A stretch of 64,000 bases of DNA from Phycisphaerae bacterium (GTDB taxonomy: Bacteria > Planctomycetota > Phycisphaerae > Phycisphaerales > SM1A02), in the NCBI GenBank assembly GCA_016795065.1, contig JAEUIU010000008.1, positions 1-64,000 on the forward strand, in the 5' to 3' direction. Of the stretch, positions 15,321 through 24,157 are shown piece by piece. The notes under the pieces are model-generated. The model was not told where the DNA came from. It did not search any database and saw only the letters and a list, made by a program, of their open reading frames with translations. The stretch's first letter is position 1; every line of letters begins with the position of its first letter. The position numbers and the translations under genes were made by a program.

Positions 15321-17663
15321 ATGCACACAACTCGTCTCCTAATCCTTGCTGTCGCTTGGCTCCTCTTCCTATCTACCGAATGCCGGGCGGGTGACGCCGT
15401 CGTCCCGCTCCCGATCAACACCATGGTCGCGGAGGGCGAGGCAGCGCTCAGCGCGTCGCCGTTCGACATCGGCAGTCCGGCGAATCTCTTTGACGGCAAC
15501 ACGTCGACGTTGTATCGCTCGGCGAACGTGAATCCTGCATACATCCAGGTGGCGTTCACCGAGCCGCAGACTTTTCACGGATTCAAGACCTGGCTTTCGC
15601 ACGCGTCTGGAAACCCCGCTTTCAAGTGGAAGGTCGAGGCGGCGAACACCGAGCAGGACCTCGTCTCGGGCAGCGGCTCGTTTGTGACGCTTGTTCCGTG
15701 GAAGAACACGGCCGGTGATGTCTGGTCGGAGTTCACGCTGACCACGCCGGTCGAACGAACTGTCGTGCGCCTCACGGTGCAGCGACTCACCGGCGACAAC
15801 TATGTGCACATCAACGAATGGGTGGTCTTTGGGCAAGTGGATGCCGGAATGCTTTCCGTCACCCCGACGTCGCTCGATCTCCAGCAAGGGTCGCTCGCCC
15901 AACTCTCCGCGATATGGACCGATCTTGCGGGTGTCCAAAGTGACGTGACGGCCATCGCCGAGTGGACCACGAGCAACCCGGGTGTGGCAGCTGTCAACGA
16001 CAGCGGCCAGGTCATCGCCGTCAGTGAAGGCTCGGCTCAGATCGTGGCGACCTATGAGTCGGTCACGGATCAGGTGGACGTTCTCGTCGAGGGTTCGCCT
16101 CCGACCCCGATCGACCTGAACGTGCGCCTGATCGAGCGGCTGCCCCGCTACAACTACGACGCGCCGCAGAACGCCCCCGCACCCGGGGATTCGGTCGAGT
16201 TCCGGGCCCACCTTCGAAACTGGGGCAGCGACGCCGTCGGCGACGTCTCCTACGAGTGGCGAATCGACGGTGCGGTCGCTCTGAGCGGCGTGGCCACCAA
16301 CGTCGGACCATACGACGCACGGCAGCTCACGCTGTCTTGGGTATGGGCCAGCGGCTCACACCAGGTCGAGTTCGTCGTAGACCCGACCAATGTGGTCGCC
16401 GAGGTCAGCGAAACCAACAACGCCGTGGCGATTCGGACCGACGCGATCATCGTCGGATTCTGGGTCGAAGAGTCTCTCTACCACTATTTCAACGAGCATC
16501 AGAAGGACCTCGGCGTAGGATCCAACTCTTGGGATGACTGGGCTCAGCGTCAGATGGCGCGGTGGAACCAGTACAGCGCCGAGGCGATCTGGCCGAACTC
16601 GCCCAACGGCGTACTCGACCGCGTTCGCATCGACAAGATCGTGGTCGTTCCCGACGGCGCCCTGCCCCTGTCGGGCGGCCTTCCCACGAATCATCCTGAT
16701 ACCTCGGACAAGTCCGTCGACATGATGTGGGGATTCCCGTCCAGCGCCCTGGGGACTGACTTCTACGCCAACACGACGACCGTCAGCGAGTCGAACCCCT
16801 TCTTCATCGAGCATTCGCTTCTGCACGAGCTCGGCCATGCCCGCTATCTCATCGACTGCTACGGGTTCGACGTATCGCACACGCCTGACCATGCGACGGT
16901 GCAGATCGTCGAGGCGGGTGTGCCGATCGCTGGATCGCCGTACATGCCATTCATCGCCTGGGATGTCGTCCTCTACTACAACACCAGCGGCGGCATCATG
17001 TCCGGACCCTACGGCAACCAATGGTCGCCGTACGAAGCCGGTGCGCTGAACCGCATCGCCTTTCACCGCGCCGTCTGCGGCAACTACAACGCTCCCTGCA
17101 ACATCGGGGTCTTCCTCAATGATCTCCCCGAACACAACCACATGCGGTTCGTCAGCCACCTCGGGAGCCCACTCGTCGGTGCCAACGTGAAGGTCTATCG
17201 CGCCGGCCCCGGCCCCGGCTGGTACGGAAAGACCTTTGACAACACGCCAGACCTAGAGTTCACGACCGACGGCCAGGGGTACGCCCACCTCCCCCGCAAT
17301 CCGTTCGCTGCGGGATCGATCGTGCACGGCTACGGGCACTCGAATGCGGTCGTGATCCTCCGGATCGCCCATGGCAATCACGTCTGGTTCCGATTCGTGG
17401 AGATCACCGACTTCAATCTCCAGCACTGGTCCGGTGCGACGGCCGACGCGTACTACACCATCAATCTTCCGGAGCCGGTTGGCTCTGAGCCGGCCGATCT
17501 AGACCTTGACGGTGACGTGGACGCGGCCGACCTGGCGATGCTGCTGGGCGGTTGGGGACCGTGCATCGGGTGCCGCAACGCACCATGCTCGACCGACCTG
17601 AACCACGACTGCTCGACAGACGCTCAGGACCTGGCGATGTTGCTCGGGGCCTGGACTCCGTGA
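15321..17663 (+). CDS. Large exported metalloprotease-like protein, dockerin-like tail
   Basis: A 780-residue exported multidomain protein. The order is: signal peptide (1-23); a discoidin/F5-8C-like domain (about 30-175, with NLFDGNTSTLYRS); a bacterial Ig-like domain (about 178-258); and a CARDB-like domain (about 265-375, ending VVAEVSETNNAVAI). A catalytic region follows that contains HELGH at about 502-506, a zincin HExxH motif with the Glu intact. A likely third ligand region downstream is not obvious. The tail has DLDLDGDVDAADLAMLLGGWG and a second degenerate loop, DLNHDCSTDAQD. GGAGG at 15304-15308 supports the ATG at 15321 (spacing about 12). I infer a secreted zinc peptidase or adhesin. 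The substrate is unknown. Confidence 0.82.
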   Translation: MHTTRLLILAVAWLLFLSTECRAGDAVVPLPINTMVAEGEAALSASPFDIGSPANLFDGNTSTLYRSANVNPAYIQVAFTEPQTFHGFKTWLSHASGNPAFKWKVEAANTEQDLVSGSGSFVTLVPWKNTAGDVWSEFTLTTPVERTVVRLTVQRLTGDNYVHINEWVVFGQVDAGMLSVTPTSLDLQQGSLAQLSAIWTDLAGVQSDVTAIAEWTTSNPGVAAVNDSGQVIAVSEGSAQIVATYESVTDQVDVLVEGSPPTPIDLNVRLIERLPRYNYDAPQNAPAPGDSVEFRAHLRNWGSDAVGDVSYEWRIDGAVALSGVATNVGPYDARQLTLSWVWASGSHQVEFVVDPTNVVAEVSETNNAVAIRTDAIIVGFWVEESLYHYFNEHQKDLGVGSNSWDDWAQRQMARWNQYSAEAIWPNSPNGVLDRVRIDKIVVVPDGALPLSGGLPTNHPDTSDKSVDMMWGFPSSALGTDFYANTTTVSESNPFFIEHSLLHELGHARYLIDCYGFDVSHTPDHATVQIVEAGVPIAGSPYMPFIAWDVVLYYNTSGGIMSGPYGNQWSPYEAGALNRIAFHRAVCGNYNAPCNIGVFLNDLPEHNHMRFVSHLGSPLVGANVKVYRAGPGPGWYGKTFDNTPDLEFTTDGQGYAHLPRNPFAAGSIVHGYGHSNAVVILRIAHGNHVWFRFVEITDFNLQHWSGATADAYYTINLPEPVGSEPADLDLDGDVDAADLAMLLGGWGPCIGCRNAPCSTDLNHDCSTDAQDLAMLLGAWTP

Positions 17664-17669
17664 TCGATC

Positions 17670-17685
17670 GGGGCCGCATCCCCGG
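17670..17685. terminator. Weak hairpin between convergent genes
   Basis: CGGGG and CCCCG arms with a 6-nt loop lie in the short gap between the metalloprotease-like gene and lptG. The stem has five pairs, so it is a weak terminator candidate. Confidence 0.25.
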
Positions 17686-17698
17686 TATGGATGCACCG

Positions 17699-18844
17699 TC
17701 AAGTTCTCATGGTGCCGAAGCGCCCAAAGGCGATTGGCAAGAGGATCGCCGCTGGAAGGAATACGTTCACCGCCGGCGGCAGCCCCGGCAGCGTTGCGGT
17801 CATCGCCACCAGCGAACCCAACGTGCCGGGCACGGCAAAGAGCGCACAGAAGATCGCCTGGCGCAACAAGTTTGCCGGTTCACGTAACAGGAAGAATGGA
17901 AGGGCAGCGATCAGGACCAAGAGGTTCACGAGGATCGACCCAAGTCTCAGATAAGTGAGGCGGCTGATCTCGCCAGCCGGGACGCCGCCTTCCTCACGCA
18001 TCTCACGAAGCTGCTTGAGCGAGAGCATCTGGGCAAACTGCTCGTATTGCCGAATGGTCAGGGCGCGGGCCGAGAGGTCGGTGAGGGCGAAATCCGCCGG
18101 GGTGGTCTCGCCGCGAGTGATTTCCTCGCCGTCCGGACTCACGACGCGGGCCGTTGTACGGGTTCCCCCCTCGAGATCCCAACGGGCCGAATGCGAGTTC
18201 CATGTCGCCGCGATCGCCTCGGTGCGGGCGATGGCAGCGCCGTTGCCGTCACGCTCGATGAGCAGGAATCCGGTCAGATGACCGGAGAGCGGGTCAAGCG
18301 ACCGGCCCCAGAGCAACTGGCCGCGACCATCGCGAGTGAGGTGCACGGGGAACTCGCGCAGGCCGCCCTTGAGGATCGCGCTGTGGGGCCTGACCAAGAG
18401 CGGAGCAAGCCGCGGCAGAACGAGCTCCTGGTTCACCAACTGAAGGAGGTTCAGTCCCGTCGCCACGACGACAATGATCATGCCGACCCGCACAAGGCTC
18501 GTGCCGGAAGAGAGGATCGCGACGAGTTCACGGGTGCGGACCATCTGGGCCAGGGTAAATCCCGCCGCCCCGACCGAGACCAATCCGAGGAGATAGGCAT
18601 AGAACTGGGCGATGCGCGGGCCGTGGAAGTCGACGATCCCCTCGACCATCGCCAGCCAGTAGCGCCAAGTTTCCGGTTCGGTCAGCGCGGGCGTCGCCCG
18701 CAGGGCGTGGGTCCGGGCGGCCTCGGTGTAGTCGTCCAACTGCAGGATGACATCGATCGCGACGGCGAAGATGAAGAGGATCGCGAACAGCAGGACAAAG
18801 TTCGCGAGGAACCGGGCGGCGATGTGACGATCGAGAATCCACAT
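17699..18844 (-). CDS. lptG: LPS transport permease, LptG-like
   Basis: A 381-residue YjgP/YjgQ-family permease. LptF and LptG with ATPase LptB extract lipopolysaccharide from the inner membrane and push it towards the Lpt bridge. Three N-terminal membrane segments (about 8-32, 80-105, 115-140) precede a beta-rich periplasmic domain (about 150-280), and three more follow near the C-terminus (about 300-375). The start MWILDRHIAARFL matches the family's first helix. It follows lptF with only two bases between stop and start, so the two are cotranscribed. It is assigned LptG because it is the second gene and of standard length. Confidence 0.82.
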   Translation of the reverse strand: MWILDRHIAARFLANFVLLFAILFIFAVAIDVILQLDDYTEAARTHALRATPALTEPETWRYWLAMVEGIVDFHGPRIAQFYAYLLGLVSVGAAGFTLAQMVRTRELVAILSSGTSLVRVGMIIVVVATGLNLLQLVNQELVLPRLAPLLVRPHSAILKGGLREFPVHLTRDGRGQLLWGRSLDPLSGHLTGFLLIERDGNGAAIARTEAIAATWNSHSARWDLEGGTRTTARVVSPDGEEITRGETTPADFALTDLSARALTIRQYEQFAQMLSLKQLREMREEGGVPAGEISRLTYLRLGSILVNLLVLIAALPFFLLREPANLLRQAIFCALFAVPGTLGSLVAMTATLPGLPPAVNVFLPAAILLPIAFGRFGTMRT

Positions 18845-18846
18845 CG

Positions 18847-20598
18847 CTAGTGCTTCCTCAGGAGGAGGGCGTTCACGATGCAGGCGATGCCGATGAGGAC
18901 GTTGCCACCGAAAGCCACAGCGACGCCGAGCCAACTGACCTCACCGCGGAGCATCTGCTCACCACCGGAGATGAGAAGGATGTCGCCGATCGCGGGCAGG
19001 AAGCCGATCACGTAGACGAGGAGCGCCGGCTTGCCGCGCAGCAGCACGGCCAGGATCGCGGCATTGACGATCATGAGGAGGGCCGTGACCGATTGGGAGA
19101 TGCGCTGGACGATTCGGGCGACGATGTCGTCGGAGAGCTCGCGCACTTTCGAGCGAAGGCGCGACTCGGCAACTTTCAGCTCGCGGAGGAGCGCATCCGG
19201 AGGCTTGCCCGACGCGGCGGTCGATGGCGTGACGGCATCCGTTCCCTCGGGGGCCGCGTCGCCGACAGCTCCGCTCCCGCCATGGTTGACAATGATCCCG
19301 GCGGCCTCAGACAGGACGGCGTCCGTCGCCATGCCGCCCCGGTCGGGTGAAACGAGTCCACCGATGGCCAGCTCGCTGTACCGCACCGCCCGCCGGATGC
19401 CGCGGTCGCCGACGCGACGATCGACGACGACGGCGTTGTCGGCACTCAGCTCAAGCCTTGGCCCACGATCGGCATCGAGCATGGTCACGAAGAACTTCGC
19501 GGCCGGGGCCGTGATCTCGCGGCGCAAGGTGCGCTCGCCGCCAACGGTCTCGTACTGCCGGATGACCACCTGTCGTTGGTTGCCGTTCTGTCGCCCAACC
19601 AGTTCTCGCTCGCGAGCCTCCCCCGCGAGGACTTCGAGAGTGACGTTCTCCGCATCGCCGGTCCCGAACAATGTCAGCGGCTTCTCCGACGCGACGGTCG
19701 AGGCGACATGCGACCAGGCATCGATCGTCTCGAGGGCATTCATCGTCTGCCGACGTGTCTCGACGATGACCGGAAAGACCGAAAGGTCATGACGTGCGGT
19801 GAGCAACTCGCCGAAGGTGAGCCCCTTTGGCCCCTGCTCGAAACTCGGTACGACGACCGCGTCGGGACGAACCACCGCAGCCCGGGCGAAACGGCTGTCG
19901 GCGCGATCGAAGATGGTGGCGTTCGACAGAACCACCTTCAGATAGGCTGAATCGCCGACCCGATACTGGTCGACGGTAGCAACCTCGGCCGTGAACTCCG
20001 CTTTCGGGTTCCCTTTCTCGTCCTTTTCCAGGGCGACGACACGCTCAAGCACAAGCCGCTGGGTCGGCGTCGAGGGATCGTCGCCCAATCCGTCATGACG
20101 ACGGACGTAGGCGTCGTCGGCATAGATCTCGATGTTCAGGCCGGGTGGAATCCACGCTTCGCCGCGCCGGACCTGGGCGGCGAGCAGTCGCATGGCATCG
20201 TTGGGGGCGATGCGCTTGAGGGCCTGCCAGAAGGTCGGCACGCCGCGATCGAGCAACACCAGCATCACCAGCGTCAGCACCGCGCCCATCGCCAACGCCG
20301 GGCGGAGGATGCGGCGATAGGGAATGCCGCTCGTGGCCATCGCCGAGATCTCGTTGTCGGAGGCCAGCCGATGGTAGACGATCGTGCCTGCATACGCCGC
20401 CGAGAACGGCAGGGCGTACTGCATCATCGGGATCGTCGCGTAGACGATGTAACGGAGAAGGTCCCCTGCCTCGAGGAGGTTCTCGGAGAGCGGCTTGATG
20501 GCCGCCCCGAAGGCGATCACCGTCACCAGCACGGCGGTCGTGACCGTCAGCACCTTCAGCAGTTCAAGAAAGATGTGACGGAAGAGGATGCCGGGCAT
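18847..20598 (-). CDS. lptF: LPS transport permease, LptF-like, enlarged
   Basis: A 583-residue YjgP/YjgQ-family permease, the partner of the following gene. The N-terminus (MPGILFRHIFLELLKVL) and the segment TIPMMQYALPFSAAYAG with HRLASDNEISAMATSG are typical of LptF. Known LptF proteins are roughly 360-400 residues. The extra length here lies in the periplasmic half, between about residues 150 and 500, where a Gly/Asp-rich low-conservation stretch precedes the last helices (SQSVTALLMIVNAAILAVLL and following). The presence of lptFG implies an LPS-containing outer membrane. A further upstream ATG (20625) would add nine residues. Confidence 0.82.
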   Translation of the reverse strand: MPGILFRHIFLELLKVLTVTTAVLVTVIAFGAAIKPLSENLLEAGDLLRYIVYATIPMMQYALPFSAAYAGTIVYHRLASDNEISAMATSGIPYRRILRPALAMGAVLTLVMLVLLDRGVPTFWQALKRIAPNDAMRLLAAQVRRGEAWIPPGLNIEIYADDAYVRRHDGLGDDPSTPTQRLVLERVVALEKDEKGNPKAEFTAEVATVDQYRVGDSAYLKVVLSNATIFDRADSRFARAAVVRPDAVVVPSFEQGPKGLTFGELLTARHDLSVFPVIVETRRQTMNALETIDAWSHVASTVASEKPLTLFGTGDAENVTLEVLAGEARERELVGRQNGNQRQVVIRQYETVGGERTLRREITAPAAKFFVTMLDADRGPRLELSADNAVVVDRRVGDRGIRRAVRYSELAIGGLVSPDRGGMATDAVLSEAAGIIVNHGGSGAVGDAAPEGTDAVTPSTAASGKPPDALLRELKVAESRLRSKVRELSDDIVARIVQRISQSVTALLMIVNAAILAVLLRGKPALLVYVIGFLPAIGDILLISGGEQMLRGEVSWLGVAVAFGGNVLIGIACIVNALLLRKH

Positions 20599-20667
20599 GG
20601 CGGAGGAATACGCGAGGTGCAGCACGTTACCGCGAATCCGGGAGGCGGGCTCCCGAACGAGCCGGAC

Positions 20668-22116
20668 TCACCGCAAGCCGTATTCCTTGAGCTTGCGATA
20701 GAGCGTCCGTTCCCCAATGCCAAGAAGGGTCGCCGCCTGCTCCCGGTTGCCATTGGTCATGGCCAGGGTCTGCCGGATCGCTTCCTTCTCGAGCTTGTCC
20801 AGTCCAACGCCAGCGAGGCTTCCGATGTTGGGCGCCTCGTCATGGTCGCTGGTGCGGATCTCCTCGGGAACGTCTCGCACATCAATCTCTGGACCTTGGG
20901 CCGCGAGCGTCATCCGATGGACGACGTTGATCAGCTCACGCACGTTGCCGGGCCAGGCGTAAGAGACCAGTCGCAGCATCGCGGGCTGGGAAACGGCGAC
21001 GCGCGGCTTGCCGAGCTCGACGCAGAAACGCCCCACCGAGTGGTTGACGAGCAGCGGAATGTCTTCACGACGCTCGCGGAGCGGCGGCACGTGGATTTCG
21101 GCCCCGCGAATGCGGAAGAAGAGGTCCTCGCGGAATGCCCCGCGCGTGGACGCGGCCTTCAGGTCGCGGTTGGTGGCGCTGACGAAGCGAACGTCGACCT
21201 TGCGGCTCTCGTTGGAGCCCAGCCGCACGACGTCGCCGGTCTCGAGCACGCGAAGGAGCTTCGGCTGCATTGACAGCGGCATGTCGCCAATTTCGTCGAG
21301 GAAGATCGTCCCCTTGTCGGCGTACTCGAAGACGCCTTCGCGATCGCGGTCGGCGCCGGTGAAGGCGCCGCGCACGTGACCGAAGAGCTGATCCTCAAGC
21401 AAAGACTCGCTCTGACCGGCCGCGTTGAAGGTGACGTAGCGACGTTGAGCTCGACGAGAGAGCTTGTGAATCGCCGCGGCGACGAGTTCCTTGCCGGTGC
21501 CGCTCTCGCCGGTGACCAGCACGGGAATGGTGCTTGGGGCGACCTGGCGGATGGCGGCGACGATCTGCCGCATCGCGGGGGAGTCGCCGATGATGCCTTC
21601 GAAGCCATAGGCGGCATCGAGCTGGCCTCGGAGCGAGGAGTTGGCCGTGCGCAACTGGACCGTCTCAGCGGCCCGATGGACGAGGTTGCGAAAGACGATC
21701 AGGTCCAGCGGCTTCTCGATGAAGTCGTATGCCCCACCCTGAAGCGCCGCCTTCGCGGTCGGCACGTCGCCGTGAGCCGTGACCATGATCGTCTCGGCGT
21801 CGGGCTGGGTCTCCTTGGCGAGCTTCAGGACCTCGAGCCCGGCGGTGTCGTGTTCCATGACCAGATCGGTCACGATGACATCAAAAGCGCCGTGCTTGAG
21901 TTCTTCCCGCGCCGCGGCCAGGCTGTTGACGATGGTGCAGACATGGCCCGGCTTGCGGAGGGCATCCGCCATGACGTCGGCATGGTCACGCTCGTCGTCG
22001 ATGATCAGGACTTGGGCCCGAACCGGTGCGTGGGCAGCGGGATGGGAGTTGCCCGCCGGAGCGGAAGCGGAACTGGATGGCGTCGCAGCCGCCTGCGGCG
22101 ATCGATGGTCGGACAT
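20668..22116 (-). CDS. NtrC-family sigma-54 response regulator
   Basis: A 482-residue response regulator. After a Ser/Ala/Pro-rich leader of about 35 residues comes a receiver domain (VLIIDDERDHADV, phospho-acceptor Asp in VIVTDLVM, Lys in FIEKPLD). A sigma-54 AAA+ domain follows, with Walker A GESGTGKE, the GAFTGA loop that contacts sigma-54, Walker B IFLDEIGDM and the arginine-finger region. A Fis-type DNA-binding helix-turn-helix closes it (NREQAATLLGIGERTLYRKL). The first GAFTGA-proximal segment reads FNAAGQSESLLEDQLFGH, slightly divergent from the usual NCAAL form. No histidine kinase gene is adjacent, so its partner is elsewhere. A TACAAT box 7 nt before the ATG suggests a leaderless message. 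Confidence 0.92.
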   Translation of the reverse strand: MSDHRSPQAAATPSSSASAPAGNSHPAAHAPVRAQVLIIDDERDHADVMADALRKPGHVCTIVNSLAAAREELKHGAFDVIVTDLVMEHDTAGLEVLKLAKETQPDAETIMVTAHGDVPTAKAALQGGAYDFIEKPLDLIVFRNLVHRAAETVQLRTANSSLRGQLDAAYGFEGIIGDSPAMRQIVAAIRQVAPSTIPVLVTGESGTGKELVAAAIHKLSRRAQRRYVTFNAAGQSESLLEDQLFGHVRGAFTGADRDREGVFEYADKGTIFLDEIGDMPLSMQPKLLRVLETGDVVRLGSNESRKVDVRFVSATNRDLKAASTRGAFREDLFFRIRGAEIHVPPLRERREDIPLLVNHSVGRFCVELGKPRVAVSQPAMLRLVSYAWPGNVRELINVVHRMTLAAQGPEIDVRDVPEEIRTSDHDEAPNIGSLAGVGLDKLEKEAIRQTLAMTNGNREQAATLLGIGERTLYRKLKEYGLR

Positions 22117-22123
22117 GGGGGCG

Positions 22124-22129
22124 ATTGTA
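22124..22129 (-). promoter_or_regulatory. TACAAT -10 box 7 nt before NtrC-type ATG
   Basis: TACAAT on the minus strand is a near-consensus -10 hexamer followed by CGCCCCC and the ATG at 22116. There is no Shine-Dalgarno between box and start, which supports leaderless expression. Confidence 0.5.
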
Positions 22130-22173
22130 GTCGCCGCCCGAGGCACGGCGACCGACGCGGGGTACGTGCGGAG

Positions 22174-22590
22174 CTATTGGCCCTCGCCGGTCGGGGTTCC
22201 GGTGGTCGAACCGAACGCAATGGCGCTGGCGATGGAGTGGCTCTCGGAGTGGCTCATGCTGAGCGACCACTCCCGAATGCCCCGTTCGGATGCGATCTCG
22301 GCAGCACGACCGCTGAGGAGGAGCCGGGGCTCACCGGTCGGCAGGCGCAGGACCTCGACGTCGGTCCAGGCAATGCCCTCCGACCAGCCGGTACCCAAGG
22401 CCTTGAGCACGGCTTCCTTCGCTGCGAAACGCACCGCGTAGCGTTCGACCCGGCGACGCTGGCCATGATCGGCGTAGGAACGCTCGGTCACGGTAAAGAC
22501 TCGCTCGGTGAAGCGGTCGCCGTGGGCCTCGAGCATCGCAGCGATGCGACGATTCTCGACGATGTCAATGCCGTGGCCGAGGATCGCCAT
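22174..22590 (-). CDS. acpS: Holo-[acyl-carrier-protein] synthase
   Basis: A 138-residue phosphopantetheinyl transferase of the AcpS family, which transfers 4'-phosphopantetheine from CoA to acyl carrier protein for fatty acid synthesis. Motifs are GHGIDIVE at the N-terminus (metal-binding Asp) and RFAAKEAVLKALG (second metal ligand Glu), with an SMSHSESHSIA segment near the end. The start at 22590 is set by the MAILGHGIDIVE opening; GGGAG lies upstream. The first 26 bases overlap the end of the preceding isomerase-like gene in another frame, so the two are likely cotranscribed. The C-terminus extends a little beyond the family core with a Gly/Thr-rich tail. Confidence 0.92.
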   Translation of the reverse strand: MAILGHGIDIVENRRIAAMLEAHGDRFTERVFTVTERSYADHGQRRRVERYAVRFAAKEAVLKALGTGWSEGIAWTDVEVLRLPTGEPRLLLSGRAAEIASERGIREWSLSMSHSESHSIASAIAFGSTTGTPTGEGQ

Positions 22591-23500
22591 GAAGAATGCT
22601 CCCAAGGGAACTCGAGCCAGGAGAGGGAAGCTCGTAACCCCAACGCTCGGCCCATCGCCTGATCGTCGTCTCGACCCCAGCGAGCGGATCGCGCCACTGG
22701 CGGGCGTCGACAACCAACGGGGAACGGAAACCGATGAGGTCGAGGGCGACGCGGTAGGCCGTCACATCGAGTCGCGATTCACCTGGCTCAAGAATGGGCC
22801 CGCGCATCCCACTTCGGAAACTGTCGACGAGTCGCGCCGCCGCCAGGTGACCTGCTGCGGTCGTTGCGGCCGCCGAGGGATCGCGGCCGGCCGCCACCCA
22901 GAGCGCCGGATCGATTCCGACGCCAAAGCCGTCGCGGGTCGTGCGCTGCATCGCATCGAGAGCGTGATCGGCGATGACCACGCCAAGTCGGGCGGCGAGC
23001 GAAGCGAGACCGTCGAGCGCATCTTTGGCCTGCGACGCGACGGCGGGTCGTTCGGCGAACTCGGTCTCGGAAGGAAGGAGCAGACTGACGTGAGGGCGCA
23101 ACAAGCGATCGCTTGCCGAGAGCGACGGACCAAGCGCCAGATCAGCGGCGAGTCGCACCGCCAATTCGATCGCACCGACGGCCCGGTCGATGGTGGCTGG
23201 ATCGAGAAGGTGACCTGGTGGAATCCAGGCATCAACGCCCGAACAGGTGAGTTCAAGGCGCCGCATCGAACTCACGATCCCGCGACGGGCCGAGGCATCG
23301 AGATCGCGCGGCCGCAGCCCCGGCGACGTCGCTGACCACTGGACCGCGGGATAGCCCATGCGGGCAATGGCTCCAAGCGCGTCCTGGGCGTTCCCTGGCG
23401 AGTTCGCCGTGGCGCTCTCGACCAGCGGCGCCAACGTCACCGCGAGCCGTGGGCGAGGATCGCCCGTGACCGTTTCTCCTGCGTTCCTTCCAACCACCAT
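22565..23500 (-). CDS. Sugar phosphate isomerase/epimerase-like protein
   Basis: A 311-residue protein resembling the xylose-isomerase-like TIM-barrel family. An N-terminal RLAVTLAPLVES strand leads into GNAQDALGAIARMGYPAVQWS, then ELTCSGVDAWIPPGHLLDPATIDRAVGAIELA, read here as the second barrel segment (quoted motif kept short in families: GHLLDP). Further on come DALDGLASLAARLGVVIADHA and GFGVGIDPALW. Relatives bind a divalent metal and isomerise sugars or inositols; the metal ligands cannot be assigned confidently here. The gene overlaps acpS by 26 bases. The ATG at 23500 has no Shine-Dalgarno but follows a TACACT box by 7 nt. Confidence 0.75.
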   Translation of the reverse strand: MVVGRNAGETVTGDPRPRLAVTLAPLVESATANSPGNAQDALGAIARMGYPAVQWSATSPGLRPRDLDASARRGIVSSMRRLELTCSGVDAWIPPGHLLDPATIDRAVGAIELAVRLAADLALGPSLSASDRLLRPHVSLLLPSETEFAERPAVASQAKDALDGLASLAARLGVVIADHALDAMQRTTRDGFGVGIDPALWVAAGRDPSAAATTAAGHLAAARLVDSFRSGMRGPILEPGESRLDVTAYRVALDLIGFRSPLVVDARQWRDPLAGVETTIRRWAERWGYELPSPGSSSLGSILHGDPRPRH

Positions 23501-23507
23501 GGAAAGG

Positions 23508-23513
23508 AGTGTA
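23508..23513 (-). promoter_or_regulatory. TACACT -10-like box 7 nt before ATG
   Basis: The minus-strand TACACT is followed by CCTTTCC and the ATG at 23500. It is paired back-to-back with a plus-strand CATAAT box for the divergent gene at 23582, giving two apparently leaderless starts 82 bp apart. Confidence 0.5.
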
Positions 23514-23569
23514 CGCCCTCGCCCGAGCGTCCACGGTTCCGATCGCAAGCGGATCGCGCTTCTTTTCCG

Positions 23570-23575
23570 CATAAT
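23570..23575 (+). promoter_or_regulatory. CATAAT -10-like box 6 nt before ATG
   Basis: CATAAT then GCGACC and the ATG at 23582. It differs from the consensus TATAAT at one base, has no Shine-Dalgarno downstream, and mirrors the TACACT box on the other strand. Confidence 0.5.
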
Positions 23576-23581
23576 GCGACC

Positions 23582-24157
23582 ATGCTTCGCCTCACCGCCG
23601 TCGTGTATTGGCTGGTCCTGATCACGTGGTTCACGGCGATCGTGGCCGCGGCCGTGACCGCCATGACTGCGTTCGGCACGCTCATCGAGAAGGTGCCCGA
23701 ATTGGGCGTGGTCGTCCCACCCTTCCCGCAGAGCTCCGGCGCCGATGCCGGGCGCTACCTCGGCGGCTTCATCGGACAGAAGGTCTTCGACGCGATCGGC
23801 CTTTTGCAGTGGGTCCTGGTGCCAGCCATGCTTCTCATCCTGTTGGTGCAGTGGGCATCGCGATGGCCCGAGCGAGGCACGCTGAACGCCCTGCGCGTGA
23901 CGTGCCTTCTGCTGAGCTGCGCGGCCACGCTCTACTTCCTGATCATGGTCGCTCCGGGAATGAACACCGCCCTCGACGACTACCGGGGAGCGGTCCGGTC
24001 GGGCGACCTCGCCGTCGCCGCCGAGCACAAGGCGATCTTCGATCGCGATCACCGAATCTCTGACCCGATCCTGCGGACGACCGGATACCTCCTTTTGGGA
24101 GCGATTCTCCTCTCGGCCGCGGCGCTCACGCCGCGTACCGTTCCGCATCGTTCATGA
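23582..24157 (+). CDS. Four-helix integral membrane protein, DUF4149-like
   Basis: A 191-residue membrane protein with four predicted helices: about 8-30, 72-92, 103-125 and 165-182. A periplasmic or cytoplasmic loop between helices 3 and 4 is rich in Asp, His and Arg (AEHKAIFDRDHRISDPIL). The layout resembles DUF4149-type proteins of unknown function; that assignment is tentative. Its TGA overlaps the ATG of the endonuclease III gene (ATGA), so the three-gene set with nth and the SYLF lipoprotein is probably one translationally coupled operon. Confidence 0.75.
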   Translation: MLRLTAVVYWLVLITWFTAIVAAAVTAMTAFGTLIEKVPELGVVVPPFPQSSGADAGRYLGGFIGQKVFDAIGLLQWVLVPAMLLILLVQWASRWPERGTLNALRVTCLLLSCAATLYFLIMVAPGMNTALDDYRGAVRSGDLAVAAEHKAIFDRDHRISDPILRTTGYLLLGAILLSAAALTPRTVPHRS

